Shown piece by piece: positions 1-8,194 of a stretch of 11,511 bases of DNA. Source of the DNA: JBFHFS01 sp041583495. Lineage in GTDB: Bacteria > Bacteroidota > Bacteroidia > Bacteroidales > Marinilabiliaceae. How positions within the stretch are numbered: the stretch's first letter is position 1; each line of letters opens with the position of its first letter. Position numbers and translations under genes: made by a program. The stretch is from NCBI GenBank assembly GCA_041583495.1, contig JBFHFS010000093.1, positions 1 through 11,511 of the forward strand, written 5' to 3'. Under the pieces are notes generated by a model. The model worked only from the letters and a program-made list of their open reading frames with translations. It did no database searches and was not told the DNA's origin.

Positions 1-163
1 AATGAGTGAGATTATTCTTCTAATATACTGATAATCAACGTCTTATCCTAGTTTTTTGTCACTTATTTGTTTGATTTTCAATAGGTTGTATTTTTTGTCA
101 TGTACTAAAAAATTTATTACAAAACAAAATTTAAACAGCTACTAAGATTTTTCGAAAGTTTTC
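1..163. other. A+T-rich intergenic sequence at the left edge
   Basis: No ORF or RNA gene is visible. A TTTCGAAA palindrome (about 150-157) lies just beyond the glycosylasparaginase stop. It is too weak to call a terminator. Confidence 0.4.
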
Positions 164-1153
164 TTATTTTTTCTCTTTAAGATAAAAGTCAGCATCCAGA
201 AGGCGGTTTTCATTTTCGGCATAAAGGGCATAGTTAAATCCTTTGTGAAGGGAGTAGGCTCCAATTTCGCCGAGCTTATTCACGGCCAGATAACCAATTT
301 GGGCTTCGCGGTATCCGGGCACTTTTTTCACGATTCTCATGACGGCCTCTTCGACGGCCTCCTGGGGGGAACGTCCATTTCGCATCAATTCGGTAACCAG
401 AAAGGAGCCCAGGGTTTTCATCACCAGCTCACCCATGCCGGTAGCCACGGCGCCCCCCACCTCATTGTCGCAGAACATGCCAGCGCCGATGATTGGGGAG
501 TCGCCCACGCGGCCATGCATTTTAAAGGCGAGACCACTGGTGGTACAGGCTCCGGAGATATTGCCGTCGTTATCGAGAGCCAGCATCCCGATGGTATCGT
601 GGTTTTCGATGTTAATGACGGGCTGATAGTCGGAGGTCTTGATCCACTCCTGATAGGCATCGCGGGCCTTATCGGTGAGCAGGTTAATTTTTTCGAATCC
701 CATTTCGAGGGCAAACTGACGGGCGCCCTCCCCTGCCAGCATCACATGCGGGGTTTTTTCCATCACCTGGCGAGCCACAGAGATGGGATGCATGATGTCC
801 TGCAAAGCCGCCACAGAGCCACAATTACCATTTTCGTCCATGATGCAGGCATCGAGTGTAACGATGCCATCACGGTCGGGTCGGCCGCCATAGCCCACAC
901 TCATGTCGTTGGGATCGGCTTCGACCACTTTGACACCAGCCTCCACGGCGTCGAGGGCTCTGCCACCGGCGGATAAAACCTCCCAGGCTTTCTCATTGGC
1001 GGGGATTCCGTTTCTCCAGGTGCTCAGCACCAGAGGTTTTCGCACTTTTCCGCCATTTGATTTTGATTTTTGTTGTGGAGAACAGGCCGGGAGGGCCCAG
1101 ATACCGGCTGCTGCCAGTCCGGTTTGTTTAATAAAAAGCCGTCGTGATTTCAT
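164..1153 (-). CDS. Glycosylasparaginase (N4-(beta-N-acetylglucosaminyl)-L-asparaginase), Tat-exported lipoprotein
   Basis: Predicted to cleave the N-acetylglucosamine-asparagine bond left after N-glycoprotein breakdown. It belongs to the Ntn-hydrolase family, whose precursor autocleaves to expose a catalytic threonine. The key motif HDTIGM is present, with T187 as the expected cleavage residue and nucleophile. Downstream are the family's GACTTSG stretch, HGRVGDSP (R215 and D218, the usual substrate contacts) and ATGMGE. The N-terminus SRRLFIK (residues 3-9) is a twin-arginine signal, followed by a hydrophobic stretch and a lipobox LPAC with C24, so a lipid-anchored protein outside the cytoplasm is expected. 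The 329-residue length is normal for the bacterial family. The ATG start gives an intact signal peptide. It is transcribed divergently from the metallophosphoesterase, 96 bases away. No clear promoter was seen on this strand. Family assignment is secure; the substrate is inferred from the family. Confidence 0.95.
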   Translation of the reverse strand: MKSRRLFIKQTGLAAAGIWALPACSPQQKSKSNGGKVRKPLVLSTWRNGIPANEKAWEVLSAGGRALDAVEAGVKVVEADPNDMSVGYGGRPDRDGIVTLDACIMDENGNCGSVAALQDIMHPISVARQVMEKTPHVMLAGEGARQFALEMGFEKINLLTDKARDAYQEWIKTSDYQPVINIENHDTIGMLALDNDGNISGACTTSGLAFKMHGRVGDSPIIGAGMFCDNEVGGAVATGMGELVMKTLGSFLVTELMRNGRSPQEAVEEAVMRIVKKVPGYREAQIGYLAVNKLGEIGAYSLHKGFNYALYAENENRLLDADFYLKEKK

Positions 1154-1197
1154 AAAAACGTGATTCCTAACTGATTATTTATTCTTTAAAAAACAGA

Positions 1198-1227
1198 TTG
1201 AAAAGATACACAAAAATCATAAATTTG
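1198..1227 (+). promoter_or_regulatory. Bacteroidota-type promoter for the metallophosphoesterase
   Basis: TAAATTTG at 1220-1227 fits the Bacteroidota -7 box TAnnTTTG. It lies 19 bases after a TTG at 1198-1200, an acceptable -33 element. Transcription would start near 1234, leaving a short leader before the GTG at 1250. This is pattern match only. Confidence 0.5.
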
Positions 1228-1249
1228 CGGGGTACTTTCAAGAATTAGT

Positions 1250-2248
1250 GTGCTTTCAAGAATCAGGAAATTAGTCAGAAATAATCAGGAAACTGAGCGT
1301 CCGGCCGAATTGACCACTACCTTTTATGATATAATAGGGGATGTGCACGGCCAGGCCAAGGAATTGGTGGCCCTACTTAAAAAAATGGGATACACCAAAA
1401 CGCAGGAGACCTGGAGTCACAGTTTTCGGAAGGCTGTGTTTGTGGGCGATTTTATCAGTAGAGGTCCCAGCAGTCGCAAGGTGCTTACCATTGTTCGGGA
1501 GATGGTTCAAAACGGCACCGGGCTGGCCATTTTAGGCAACCACGAGTTAAATGCCATTGGCCATTTCACCCGCAATAAGCAAGGGGTTCCTTATAGGGAA
1601 GCCACCGGCTCCAATCAACGGATGATGGAGCGGTTAAAAGCAGAGTATGCGGATGATCCACTTCTGTTGAAGGAGACCATCAAGTGGTTACGCCAGCTCC
1701 CCTTGTTTCTGGATTTGGGGGGCATCCGCATTGTACATGCCTATTGGGCGCCCGGGAACCTTCAGCTCATTACCCAAAAGATGGTAAAGGGCCGACTGAC
1801 CAAATCCCTTCTAAACGAACTCTTTAATGTACGATCGGCGTTTGGTGATGCCGTACGGCAAACCACCAGGGGGGTAGAATTAAGACTCCCCCGTGATTTC
1901 ATCATCAAGGACGATAAAAATATCCGGCGCACCAATTTCCGCATCAAATGGTGGGAACACCCCGAGGGACAAACCTTCAAAAAAATCAGCTACGGCAATA
2001 AATTTGTATTGCCCAACTACACAGTTCCAAACGAGTTCCTGTTCCCCTTCAGGGTATATATGCCGAACGAACCCATCGTTTTTGTGGGACACTATTGCAT
2101 AGACTCGGGCCCGCTCATTCCAACAGGCAATATATGCTGTGTTGACAATTGTGTGGCCAACGGGGGTCGGCTGGCCGCTTATAGGTGGAGTGGCGAATCA
2201 ACGGCAGTAGAGGCCAATTTTGTGTTTCAGAAAAAATTCAAATCGTAG
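1250..2248 (+). CDS. Calcineurin-like metallophosphoesterase (PPP/ApaH/PrpE-like)
   Basis: A two-metal phosphoesterase resembling the bacterial serine/threonine phosphatase, ApaH and PrpE group. The metal-binding motifs occur in order: GDVHG (residues 30-34; D31, H33), GDFISRGP (66-73; D67, R71), GNHE (96-99), a histidine in IVHAYW (H163) and one in VFVGHY (H281). A late CCVDNCVANGGRLAAYRW stretch resembles the closing strands of this fold. The usual GDxxDRG aspartate is serine here (S70), which is worth noting. The substrate cannot be told; diadenosine tetraphosphate or a phosphoprotein are the family options. The start is GTG at 1250, chosen because the first internal ATG (codon 46) would remove the first catalytic motif. 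The gene converges on topB with 21 bases between stop codons. Family call is strong; the function is general only. Confidence 0.88.
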   Translation: MLSRIRKLVRNNQETERPAELTTTFYDIIGDVHGQAKELVALLKKMGYTKTQETWSHSFRKAVFVGDFISRGPSSRKVLTIVREMVQNGTGLAILGNHELNAIGHFTRNKQGVPYREATGSNQRMMERLKAEYADDPLLLKETIKWLRQLPLFLDLGGIRIVHAYWAPGNLQLITQKMVKGRLTKSLLNELFNVRSAFGDAVRQTTRGVELRLPRDFIIKDDKNIRRTNFRIKWWEHPEGQTFKKISYGNKFVLPNYTVPNEFLFPFRVYMPNEPIVFVGHYCIDSGPLIPTGNICCVDNCVANGGRLAAYRWSGESTAVEANFVFQKKFKS

Positions 2249-2279
2249 ACCAGGCATGTCTTGGTTTTACTACGAATTT
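2234..2279. terminator. Bidirectional terminator hairpin between the phosphoesterase and topB
   Basis: CGTAG (2244-2248) pairs with CTACG (2270-2274), and AAATTC (2234-2239) pairs with the following AATTT (2275-2279), leaving a four-base bulge. An inner stem ACCAGG (2249-2254) pairs with the bases up to CTTGGT (2260-2265). Short A and T runs lie on either side. It overlaps both stop codons of the convergent genes, so it would serve both transcripts. Confidence 0.6.
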
Positions 2280-4639
2280 TCCAACACCACGTTAAAATCG
2301 TTGTCCCACACCAGGCGGCCATTGACGGTGCTGCCATCCGCAGGATTAACGAACCCTTTAAGAGGATTGGTTTTGCCGTTTAGCACCAGGTCGGCAGCTT
2401 GTTTTTCGGTAATTTTCTTACTCATAAACTCGAAGGGAATCACTACGCGGCAACCCTCCCGAAAACGATTACACCCCCAGGCCTTTTTACCTTTCACCAG
2501 CAGGCCCTCTCCACATTTGGGGCATTTCCATTGGGGTGGTTCTTCTTTTTCGAGGCGAAGGGCAAAATTCTCGTCGAAGAAAATCCGTCCCTCCACTTTT
2601 TCTCCATCCAGGGAAAAGCCTTTAATGAGGTCTGTTTTCCTTTTCTCCAACAGGTCAGTTATCTGATTATCGCTCAATTTCTTACCCAAGAATTCGAAAG
2701 GCACCAGGGTAGAACAGCCCTCCTTGAAACGGGAACAGCCCCAGGCCTTTTTACCTTTAAGCATGAGGCCCTGGCCGCACCGGGGACAAGCAGGCGGATT
2801 AACTTCGGCCGTTTTCGTCATGGATGATTCCTTAACCGCTTTTGGTTTTTCATCGCTCTCGACCACCTCTATTTTGGGGGCGGTAACATCGCGTTTCACA
2901 TCAAAAACGATATCGGAGACCATCTGCTTCATCTCATCCATAAAGGTTGAGACTTCGTATTGTCCTTTTTCGATATCGCGCAGTTTTTTCTCCCAAAGCC
3001 CGGTGAGTTCGGCCGACTTGAGCAATTCGTTATTCACCCTTCCAATCAATTGGATTCCGGTGACGGTAGGTTCAATATTTTTGCGAACGCGGATAATATA
3101 GTTACGTTTAAAGAGCGTTTCGATAATGTTAGCCCGGGTAGAAGGTCTTCCAATCCCGTTATCCTTCATCAGCTCCCTCAGTTCTTCATCGTCCACCTGT
3201 TTTCCGGCGGTCTCCATAGCTCTAAGCAAGGTAGCTTCGGTGTAGGGTTTGGGGGGTTGAGTTTGTTTCTCCTGCAGATCGGGTTTATGGGGTCCCTGTT
3301 CGCCCTTCACAAATTCAGGCAACACATTATCGTCGGAGGCTTTAGCGCCCTCTCCTTTTTTCAGGACCTCGCGCCAGCCGGGGGAGACAATCTGCTTACC
3401 CGAGGTTTTAAACTTCACCTTCCCCACCCTGCCTTCTACGGTGGTGGTAGAGATGATGCTGTCGGGCCAAAAGGCCGCTATAAAGCGGCGGGCCACCATA
3501 TCGAAGACCAGTTTTTCGTTACGCGCCAGATTAGGGGGTATCTGACCGGTAGGGATAATGGCATGGTGATCGGTTACTTTGGTATCGTCGAAGACTTTTT
3601 TGGACTTGGGAATTTTCCCGGCCAGGACCGGCGACACCAGCGACTCGTAGGGTTTAAGCCCCTTTAATATGCCGGGCACCTTAGGATAGATGTCGTTACT
3701 CAGATAGGTGGTATCCACGCGGGGATAGGTGGTGACCTTTTTCTCGTAGAGTGACTGGATAATTTTAAGCGTCTCATCGGCCGAGAAGCCGAACTTACGG
3801 TTACACTCCACCTGGAGAGAGGTAAGGTCGAACAATCGTGGGGGGGCTTCCTTTCCTTTTTTACGGGTAAAGTTGGTCACTTCGAAGGGGCCTTCCTTGA
3901 TGGCCTCCAGTGCTTCGAGTGCTTCCTCCTTTAGAGAAAAACGGCCGGTGACGGCCGAAAAGACGACGGCTTTGTATTCGGTTTTGAGTTCCCAATAAGG
4001 CTGAGGCACAAAACCATCTATATCGTGTTGTCGGTCAACAATAAGGGCCAGGGTAGGCGTTTGCACCCTGCCAATAGAAAGCAGGTGGCCCTGTTGACCA
4101 TACTTTAAGGTGTAGAGGCGTGTGGCATTGATGCCCAGCAGCCAGTCGCCAATAGACCGGGAACTGCCGGCGGCATAGAGTTTATCGAACTCATGGGCAT
4201 CGCGTAATTTACCGAAACCTTCGCGCAGGGCCTCTTCGGTAAGGGAGGAGATCCACAATCGTTTTACGGGGCAGTTACAACCGGCCTTTTGCAACACCCA
4301 GCGCTGAATCACTTCACCTTCCTGGCCGGCATCCCCGCAGTTTATCACCTCTTCGGCATGAGTAACCAGCTGACGAATAACGTTAAATTGCTTGACCACC
4401 CCCTTATTGTCGATCAGTTTAATACCAAACCGGGAAGGGATAATGGGCAAGGAACCCAGGCTCCATCGTTTCCAGGCAGGCAGATAGTCGTGCGGCTCCT
4501 TAAGGGTACATAAATGGCCAAAAGTCCAGGTAATTTGATAATTATTCCCTTCGTAATAACCATCTTTCCGGGTATTAGCACCCAGGACGTGGGCTATTTC
4601 TTTGGCAACACTGGGTTTTTCGGCGATGCAAACCTTCAT
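2270..4639 (-). CDS. topB: DNA topoisomerase III (type IA)
   Basis: A type IA topoisomerase that cuts one DNA strand through a tyrosine phosphodiester and decatenates or relaxes negatively supercoiled DNA in the cytoplasm. The N-terminal Toprim domain starts with CIAEKPS (E7) and contains NCGDAGQEGE (D103, E107). The nucleophile lies in VTTYPRVDTTYLS as Y305. VTDHHAIIPT (about 356-365), NGIGRPSTRA (about 494-503) and the later core complete the family pattern. The C-terminus has two four-cysteine zinc ribbons, at C618/C621/C635/C642 and C706/C709/C723/C730. Each is followed by a similar segment with GKK(L/I)(S/T), suggesting internal duplication. The 789-residue length is longer than E. coli TopB because of these tails. 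The second Asp of the common DxD Toprim motif is Gly (DAG), a variant I recall from other TopB proteins. It is convergent with the phosphoesterase. Confidence 0.96.
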   Translation of the reverse strand: MKVCIAEKPSVAKEIAHVLGANTRKDGYYEGNNYQITWTFGHLCTLKEPHDYLPAWKRWSLGSLPIIPSRFGIKLIDNKGVVKQFNVIRQLVTHAEEVINCGDAGQEGEVIQRWVLQKAGCNCPVKRLWISSLTEEALREGFGKLRDAHEFDKLYAAGSSRSIGDWLLGINATRLYTLKYGQQGHLLSIGRVQTPTLALIVDRQHDIDGFVPQPYWELKTEYKAVVFSAVTGRFSLKEEALEALEAIKEGPFEVTNFTRKKGKEAPPRLFDLTSLQVECNRKFGFSADETLKIIQSLYEKKVTTYPRVDTTYLSNDIYPKVPGILKGLKPYESLVSPVLAGKIPKSKKVFDDTKVTDHHAIIPTGQIPPNLARNEKLVFDMVARRFIAAFWPDSIISTTTVEGRVGKVKFKTSGKQIVSPGWREVLKKGEGAKASDDNVLPEFVKGEQGPHKPDLQEKQTQPPKPYTEATLLRAMETAGKQVDDEELRELMKDNGIGRPSTRANIIETLFKRNYIIRVRKNIEPTVTGIQLIGRVNNELLKSAELTGLWEKKLRDIEKGQYEVSTFMDEMKQMVSDIVFDVKRDVTAPKIEVVESDEKPKAVKESSMTKTAEVNPPACPRCGQGLMLKGKKAWGCSRFKEGCSTLVPFEFLGKKLSDNQITDLLEKRKTDLIKGFSLDGEKVEGRIFFDENFALRLEKEEPPQWKCPKCGEGLLVKGKKAWGCNRFREGCRVVIPFEFMSKKITEKQAADLVLNGKTNPLKGFVNPADGSTVNGRLVWDNDFNVVLENS

Positions 4640-4874
4640 GCTTTATTGTGGGCTTAGTATGGTTGAAAGTACGAAGATAATGAAAAAAACAGGTGGGAAA
4701 GAAACACAAAGGGAATGAAGGATATTACCAGGCATAACAAATTAAGGGAGGCTTCTATATTTATCAACCTTCTTTCTGCCACATTTGTTATCCTATTAAG
4801 GTGGAGATGCTGACCAGGCGATCAGCTCAAAAACGGGGATTAAGAGGTACCCCCCCACCATATAAACATTTGCC
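4640..4874. other. Divergent intergenic region between topB and the permease
   Basis: This 235-base stretch separates two divergent genes and should hold both promoters. I found no convincing TAnnTTTG box with a properly spaced TTG on either strand. TATATTTA near 4756 is the nearest match for the permease. A run of seven C residues lies about 20 bases before the permease start. No ORF is supported. Confidence 0.5.
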
Positions 4875-6743
4875 ATGGACGAATTAAGAAAGAGTCTGAA
4901 TTTAGTTGAAGTCACCTGTGTTTCGGCTGGTGTAATGATCAGTTCGGGGCTCTTCATATTACCGTCGCTGGCTTATGCCAAAACAGGCCCCTCCATGATT
5001 TTATCTTATTTATTAGGGAGCATCATCATGATTCCCACCATCTTAACCATGGCTGAATTGGTAACCGCAATGCCCAAAACGGGGGGCATATTCTTCTTTA
5101 CCGACCGGAGCATGGGGCCCATGATGGGCACCTTAGCCGGTTTTATCAGCTGGTTTTCGTTATCCTTTAAGTCGGCATTCTCGCTATTGGCCATTGGCCT
5201 GTTTGTATTGTTGTTAAATCCTTTGGTAACCCAGTGGCAGATTAAGATAATTGGGGTAGGATGTTGTATGATTTTTTCGGTGATCAATGTATTGGGGGTA
5301 AAGATTGCGGGCAGGTTTCAGGTAGGGATCGTAGCCATATTGGCCACTACTCTTTTGATATACATCGTCATCGGGATATTCCAGGTAGACTTCAAGCGTT
5401 TTACGCCCTTTGCGCCACATGAGGTAAGCGCTATATTTTCCACTGCAGGTTTTATTTTCATCTCTTTTTCGGGCACCACCAAGATAGCGGCCATTGCCGG
5501 GGAAGTAAAGAACCCACGCCGGAACCTGCCCCTGGGGATGATTTATTCCTGGCTTATTGTCTCTATTCTTTATGTATTAGTAATATATGTCACCATTGGG
5601 GTTGTGCCCGCCCCTGAACTTGTCACCTCCTTCACGCCCATTTCCATTGGAGGGGGAATTCTCATGGGCAATTTTGGGTTAGTGATGATGAGTTTTTCGG
5701 CCCTGTTGGCCTTTATTTCAACGGGAAATGCCGGGCTTTTGGCCGCCTCCCGAAATCCCTTAGCCATGGGCAAGGAAGATTTGATTTCACCGGTGTTCGG
5801 GCTTATCTCCAAAAGGTTCAAGACCCCATGGGTGGCCATTATTTTTACGGGAGTTTTTATGTCGATGGTCATCCTGTTTTTAGATTTAGACACCTTTGTG
5901 AAGACCGCTTCGGCCCTGGTATTGTTGTCATTCATCCTGGCCAATATTGCCCTTATATTTATGCGCGAGAGTAATATAAAAAACTACCGGCCGGCTTACA
6001 AAGCCCCTCTGTATCCCTGGATGCAGGTTTTGGGAATCGTTATGTATGCCTTTCTATTAATTAAGATGGGTACGGTGCCCCTTTTTATCGTCGCACTTTT
6101 TGTGATTGGTGCTATACTGTGGTACCTGATTTATGCACGAGGATCGATAAAACGCGAATACGCTTTACTTCATATAGTAGAAAGGATTACCGGCATCAAA
6201 CAGACCAATCAATTATTGGACGAGGAGTTAAGAGGCATTCTTTTGGAGCGGGACGAGATTAGCGAAAGCAAGTTTGCGGAACTGGTAAAGGGATGCCCGG
6301 TATTAGAGTTCAACGCTCCTTTAACAGCCGAGGAAGTAGCCGCCTCAGTGGCCGATGCCCTGGCGGGTAATTTAAAAACCAGTTATTCAAAACTTCTGAA
6401 GCAAATCCTGACTCGTGAAAAACAACCTGAAGCGATTATCCAACATGGGATAGGGTGTCTCTCCATCCCCATAAAGGGGCATAATAAGTTTGAAATCATT
6501 TTGGTAAGAGATGGGAAAGGCCTGGTTTTCTCCGATTCCACAAAACCTGTTTATGCAGCCTTTGTGATTGTATATTCTCCAGATGAATGGAACTTTCAAT
6601 TTCATGCCTTATCGTGGATCATTGAAATGGCCGAACAAGGTGATTTTGTTAAGCAATGGCTGGAGGCCAAAAGCAGTGAAAACCTAAGGGACATTATGCT
6701 CTCGCGGTGGAACAGACGAAACTTAAGTCAAGGGCATCATTAA
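4875..6743 (+). CDS. APC-family amino-acid permease with C-terminal PTS EIIA-2-like domain
   Basis: Residues 1 to about 420 are a hydrophobic transporter of the amino acid-polyamine-organocation superfamily with roughly twelve membrane helices. The first-helix pattern GVMISSGLFILP, the later FISFSGTTKIAAIAGEVKNPRRNLP (the family's cytoplasmic signature) and FTPI are typical. Residues about 482-612 are soluble and resemble a PTS enzyme IIA type 2 domain: a helix starting LTAEEV, then GIGCLSIPI (525-533), then a strand pair and a helix with FHALSW. In active EIIA domains the residue after the proline of this motif is the phosphorylated histidine. Here it is I533, so phosphotransfer is unlikely and a sensory or binding role is inferred. 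The ATG at 4875 gives a normal short cytoplasmic N-terminus. The amino-acid substrate is unknown. Permease call is strong; the EIIA call is from motif reading. Confidence 0.9.
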   Translation: MDELRKSLNLVEVTCVSAGVMISSGLFILPSLAYAKTGPSMILSYLLGSIIMIPTILTMAELVTAMPKTGGIFFFTDRSMGPMMGTLAGFISWFSLSFKSAFSLLAIGLFVLLLNPLVTQWQIKIIGVGCCMIFSVINVLGVKIAGRFQVGIVAILATTLLIYIVIGIFQVDFKRFTPFAPHEVSAIFSTAGFIFISFSGTTKIAAIAGEVKNPRRNLPLGMIYSWLIVSILYVLVIYVTIGVVPAPELVTSFTPISIGGGILMGNFGLVMMSFSALLAFISTGNAGLLAASRNPLAMGKEDLISPVFGLISKRFKTPWVAIIFTGVFMSMVILFLDLDTFVKTASALVLLSFILANIALIFMRESNIKNYRPAYKAPLYPWMQVLGIVMYAFLLIKMGTVPLFIVALFVIGAILWYLIYARGSIKREYALLHIVERITGIKQTNQLLDEELRGILLERDEISESKFAELVKGCPVLEFNAPLTAEEVAASVADALAGNLKTSYSKLLKQILTREKQPEAIIQHGIGCLSIPIKGHNKFEIILVRDGKGLVFSDSTKPVYAAFVIVYSPDEWNFQFHALSWIIEMAEQGDFVKQWLEAKSSENLRDIMLSRWNRRNLSQGHH

Positions 6744-6758
6744 GAAAACAATAAGAAG

Positions 6759-7040
6759 ATGGAAATTGAAGGGTTTAACTTTTCTGAGGTGAGAAGGTTT
6801 AAGCCCCCAGGCGTTTTTTTTATGATACCGTCCGTTATTATCAACAACTGTGGTTCATACCCGCTTAAGGGGCAGATTGGCGCACAGGATTGGGTAACCT
6901 CTGTGTTTTCGGGATACGATACAGTTACTGGTGACACCACCAACCTAAAAATTTTAATTTCAGAGGAGTTAACCAGCTGTCTGCCAAGGGCGGTTATAAC
7001 ATACGAAAGAGGATTTCACCCCGACTTTTTGAACGATTAA
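6759..7040 (+). CDS. Doubtful hypothetical ORF, 93 codons
   Basis: An ATG-started ORF 15 bases after the permease stop, on the same strand, with a weak purine-rich stretch (AATAAGAAG) directly before it. I do not recognise the product. It is soluble, with no repeated motif or cysteine pair suggesting a fold. Against it being real, a small G/C stem followed by eight T residues (6801-6821), which could be the permease terminator, lies inside it. The Bacteroidota-type promoter box of the recombinase also starts in its last codons. If the ORF is false, 6744-7081 is 338 bases of non-coding junction at the left edge of the integron-like region. Confidence 0.3.
   Translation: MEIEGFNFSEVRRFKPPGVFFMIPSVIINNCGSYPLKGQIGAQDWVTSVFSGYDTVTGDTTNLKILISEELTSCLPRAVITYERGFHPDFLND
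6801..6821 (+). terminator. Possible terminator of the permease
   Basis: AAGCC and GGC-G-TT pair across a CCCA loop with one bulged base, followed directly by eight T residues (6814-6821). The stem is short, so this is weak. It lies within the doubtful 93-codon ORF. Confidence 0.3.
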
Positions 7041-7061
7041 AGAAAAGATTTTATATATTTG
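7026..7061 (+). promoter_or_regulatory. Bacteroidota-type promoter for the recombinase
   Basis: TATATTTG at 7054-7061 is an exact TAnnTTTG match. It follows TTTTTG (7026-7031) by 22 bases. The predicted transcript would begin near 7068, about 14 bases before the GTG start at 7082, consistent with a short leader without Shine-Dalgarno sequence. Confidence 0.5.
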
Positions 7062-7081
7062 ACAAGACTAAACGATCGATT

Positions 7082-8194
7082 GTGGTTTCGAAGCCCACCA
7101 TAAGATTAGAACGCGCTTCTCATTATAATAAAAAGGTAGTGCAGTTCAGGTTTGCCCGTCAGCCTGAGTACATTGCGCTTGTGCGTCAACTTCCGGGCAT
7201 CAGATGGAGCAAGAACATGGGATGTTGGTACCAGCCAGAGGAATTGTTCGATCTCCACAAGGCTTTTGATCTCCTTAAATCTATTTTCTGGATAGATTAT
7301 AGTGCATTAAAGAAGGAAGGTGGGCCTGAGACTCACACACCCCGGGAGGTTAAATCGAAAGCAGAAATTCAGCTCCCCGAAGGCTTTATGGAAAAATTGC
7401 TGCAGAAGCGCTACAGTGAGAATACCATAAAAACGTACGTTTCGTACATGTTAGATTTTGTGGCAGCCATGGAAGACAGGATTTTGTCTGAAATTTCTGC
7501 CGATGAGATAAATGACTACATTCTGGCATTGATAAAGAGGAAAAAGATGTCGGTTTCACAGCAAAACCAAAGGATCAACGCGATAAAATTTTATTACGAA
7601 AAGGTATTGAACGGACGCCTGCCCTACTTTTCAATAGATCGGCCCAGAAAAGAGAGCAAGTTACCAAACGTTTTAAGCAAAAAGGATATTTTAAAAATTT
7701 TAGATTCCACAGAAAATCTTAAGCATAAATGTGTTATAAGCATTTTATATTCAGCCGGATTACGAAGAAGTGAAGTTGTAAATTTAAGGATTACCGATAT
7801 TGATTCACAGCGAATGCTGATTAAAGTAAGAAATGCCAAAGGCAAAAAGGATCGTTACACCTCGCTATCGGTAACGACCTTGAATGATCTTCGGGATTAT
7901 ATTAGGAAGGATAAGCCCAAAGTGTGGTTGTTTGAGGGACAGGGTGGAGGAAAATACAGTGTAGAGAGTGTTGCCAAGGCCCTGAAGAGCGCTGTAAAAC
8001 GGGTCGGAATAAAGAAGCGCGTCACCCCTCATGTATTACGTCACAGCTTTGCCACCCATTTGCTGGAGCAAGGAATTGATTTAAGATATATCCAGGCGAT
8101 GCTTGGACACGCGAGTAGCAAAACAACCGAGATCTACACCCACGTTTCGAACAACCATTTAGGAAACATCAATAATCCTTTGGACGATCCATAA
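7082..8194 (+). CDS. Tyrosine recombinase of an integron-like array (Xer/IntI-related, noncanonical)
   Basis: A site-specific recombinase of the tyrosine family. Catalytic residues are complete: R228 (GLRRSE), K253 (NAKGKKDR), H317 and R320 (HVLR), H343 (LGH) and nucleophile Y352 (IYTHV). The SAM-like core-binding domain spans about 100-180. LPYFSIDRPRK...LPNVLS (180-199) and the terminal NPLDDP resemble the corresponding parts of integron integrases. The extra segment that IntI proteins carry between patches II and III is absent: K253 to H317 is only 64 residues. Residues 1 to about 85 form an extra N-terminal domain with PGIRW (38-42) and W49..P52. The start is GTG at 7082; the next ATG (codon 46) would cut into this domain. 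It is followed on the same strand by attI-like sequence and attC-bounded cassettes, which implies it integrates them. A plain Xer-type phage or island integrase beside the array is the alternative. Confidence 0.88.
   Translation: MVSKPTIRLERASHYNKKVVQFRFARQPEYIALVRQLPGIRWSKNMGCWYQPEELFDLHKAFDLLKSIFWIDYSALKKEGGPETHTPREVKSKAEIQLPEGFMEKLLQKRYSENTIKTYVSYMLDFVAAMEDRILSEISADEINDYILALIKRKKMSVSQQNQRINAIKFYYEKVLNGRLPYFSIDRPRKESKLPNVLSKKDILKILDSTENLKHKCVISILYSAGLRRSEVVNLRITDIDSQRMLIKVRNAKGKKDRYTSLSVTTLNDLRDYIRKDKPKVWLFEGQGGGKYSVESVAKALKSAVKRVGIKKRVTPHVLRHSFATHLLEQGIDLRYIQAMLGHASSKTTEIYTHVSNNHLGNINNPLDDP

Noticed and set aside
245..976. Long plus-strand ORF opposite the glycosylasparaginase
   Set aside because: It is a shadow frame. 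The minus-strand frame has full catalytic motifs and a signal peptide.
2960..3667. Plus-strand ORFs opposite topB
   Set aside because: They are shadows of the topoisomerase frame, with no domains.
7082..8194. Interpretation as a housekeeping XerC/XerD acting on dif
   Set aside because: The N-terminal extension and the immediately following attI-like and attC-bounded cassettes fit an element-borne recombinase better. No dif-like palindrome was seen nearby.
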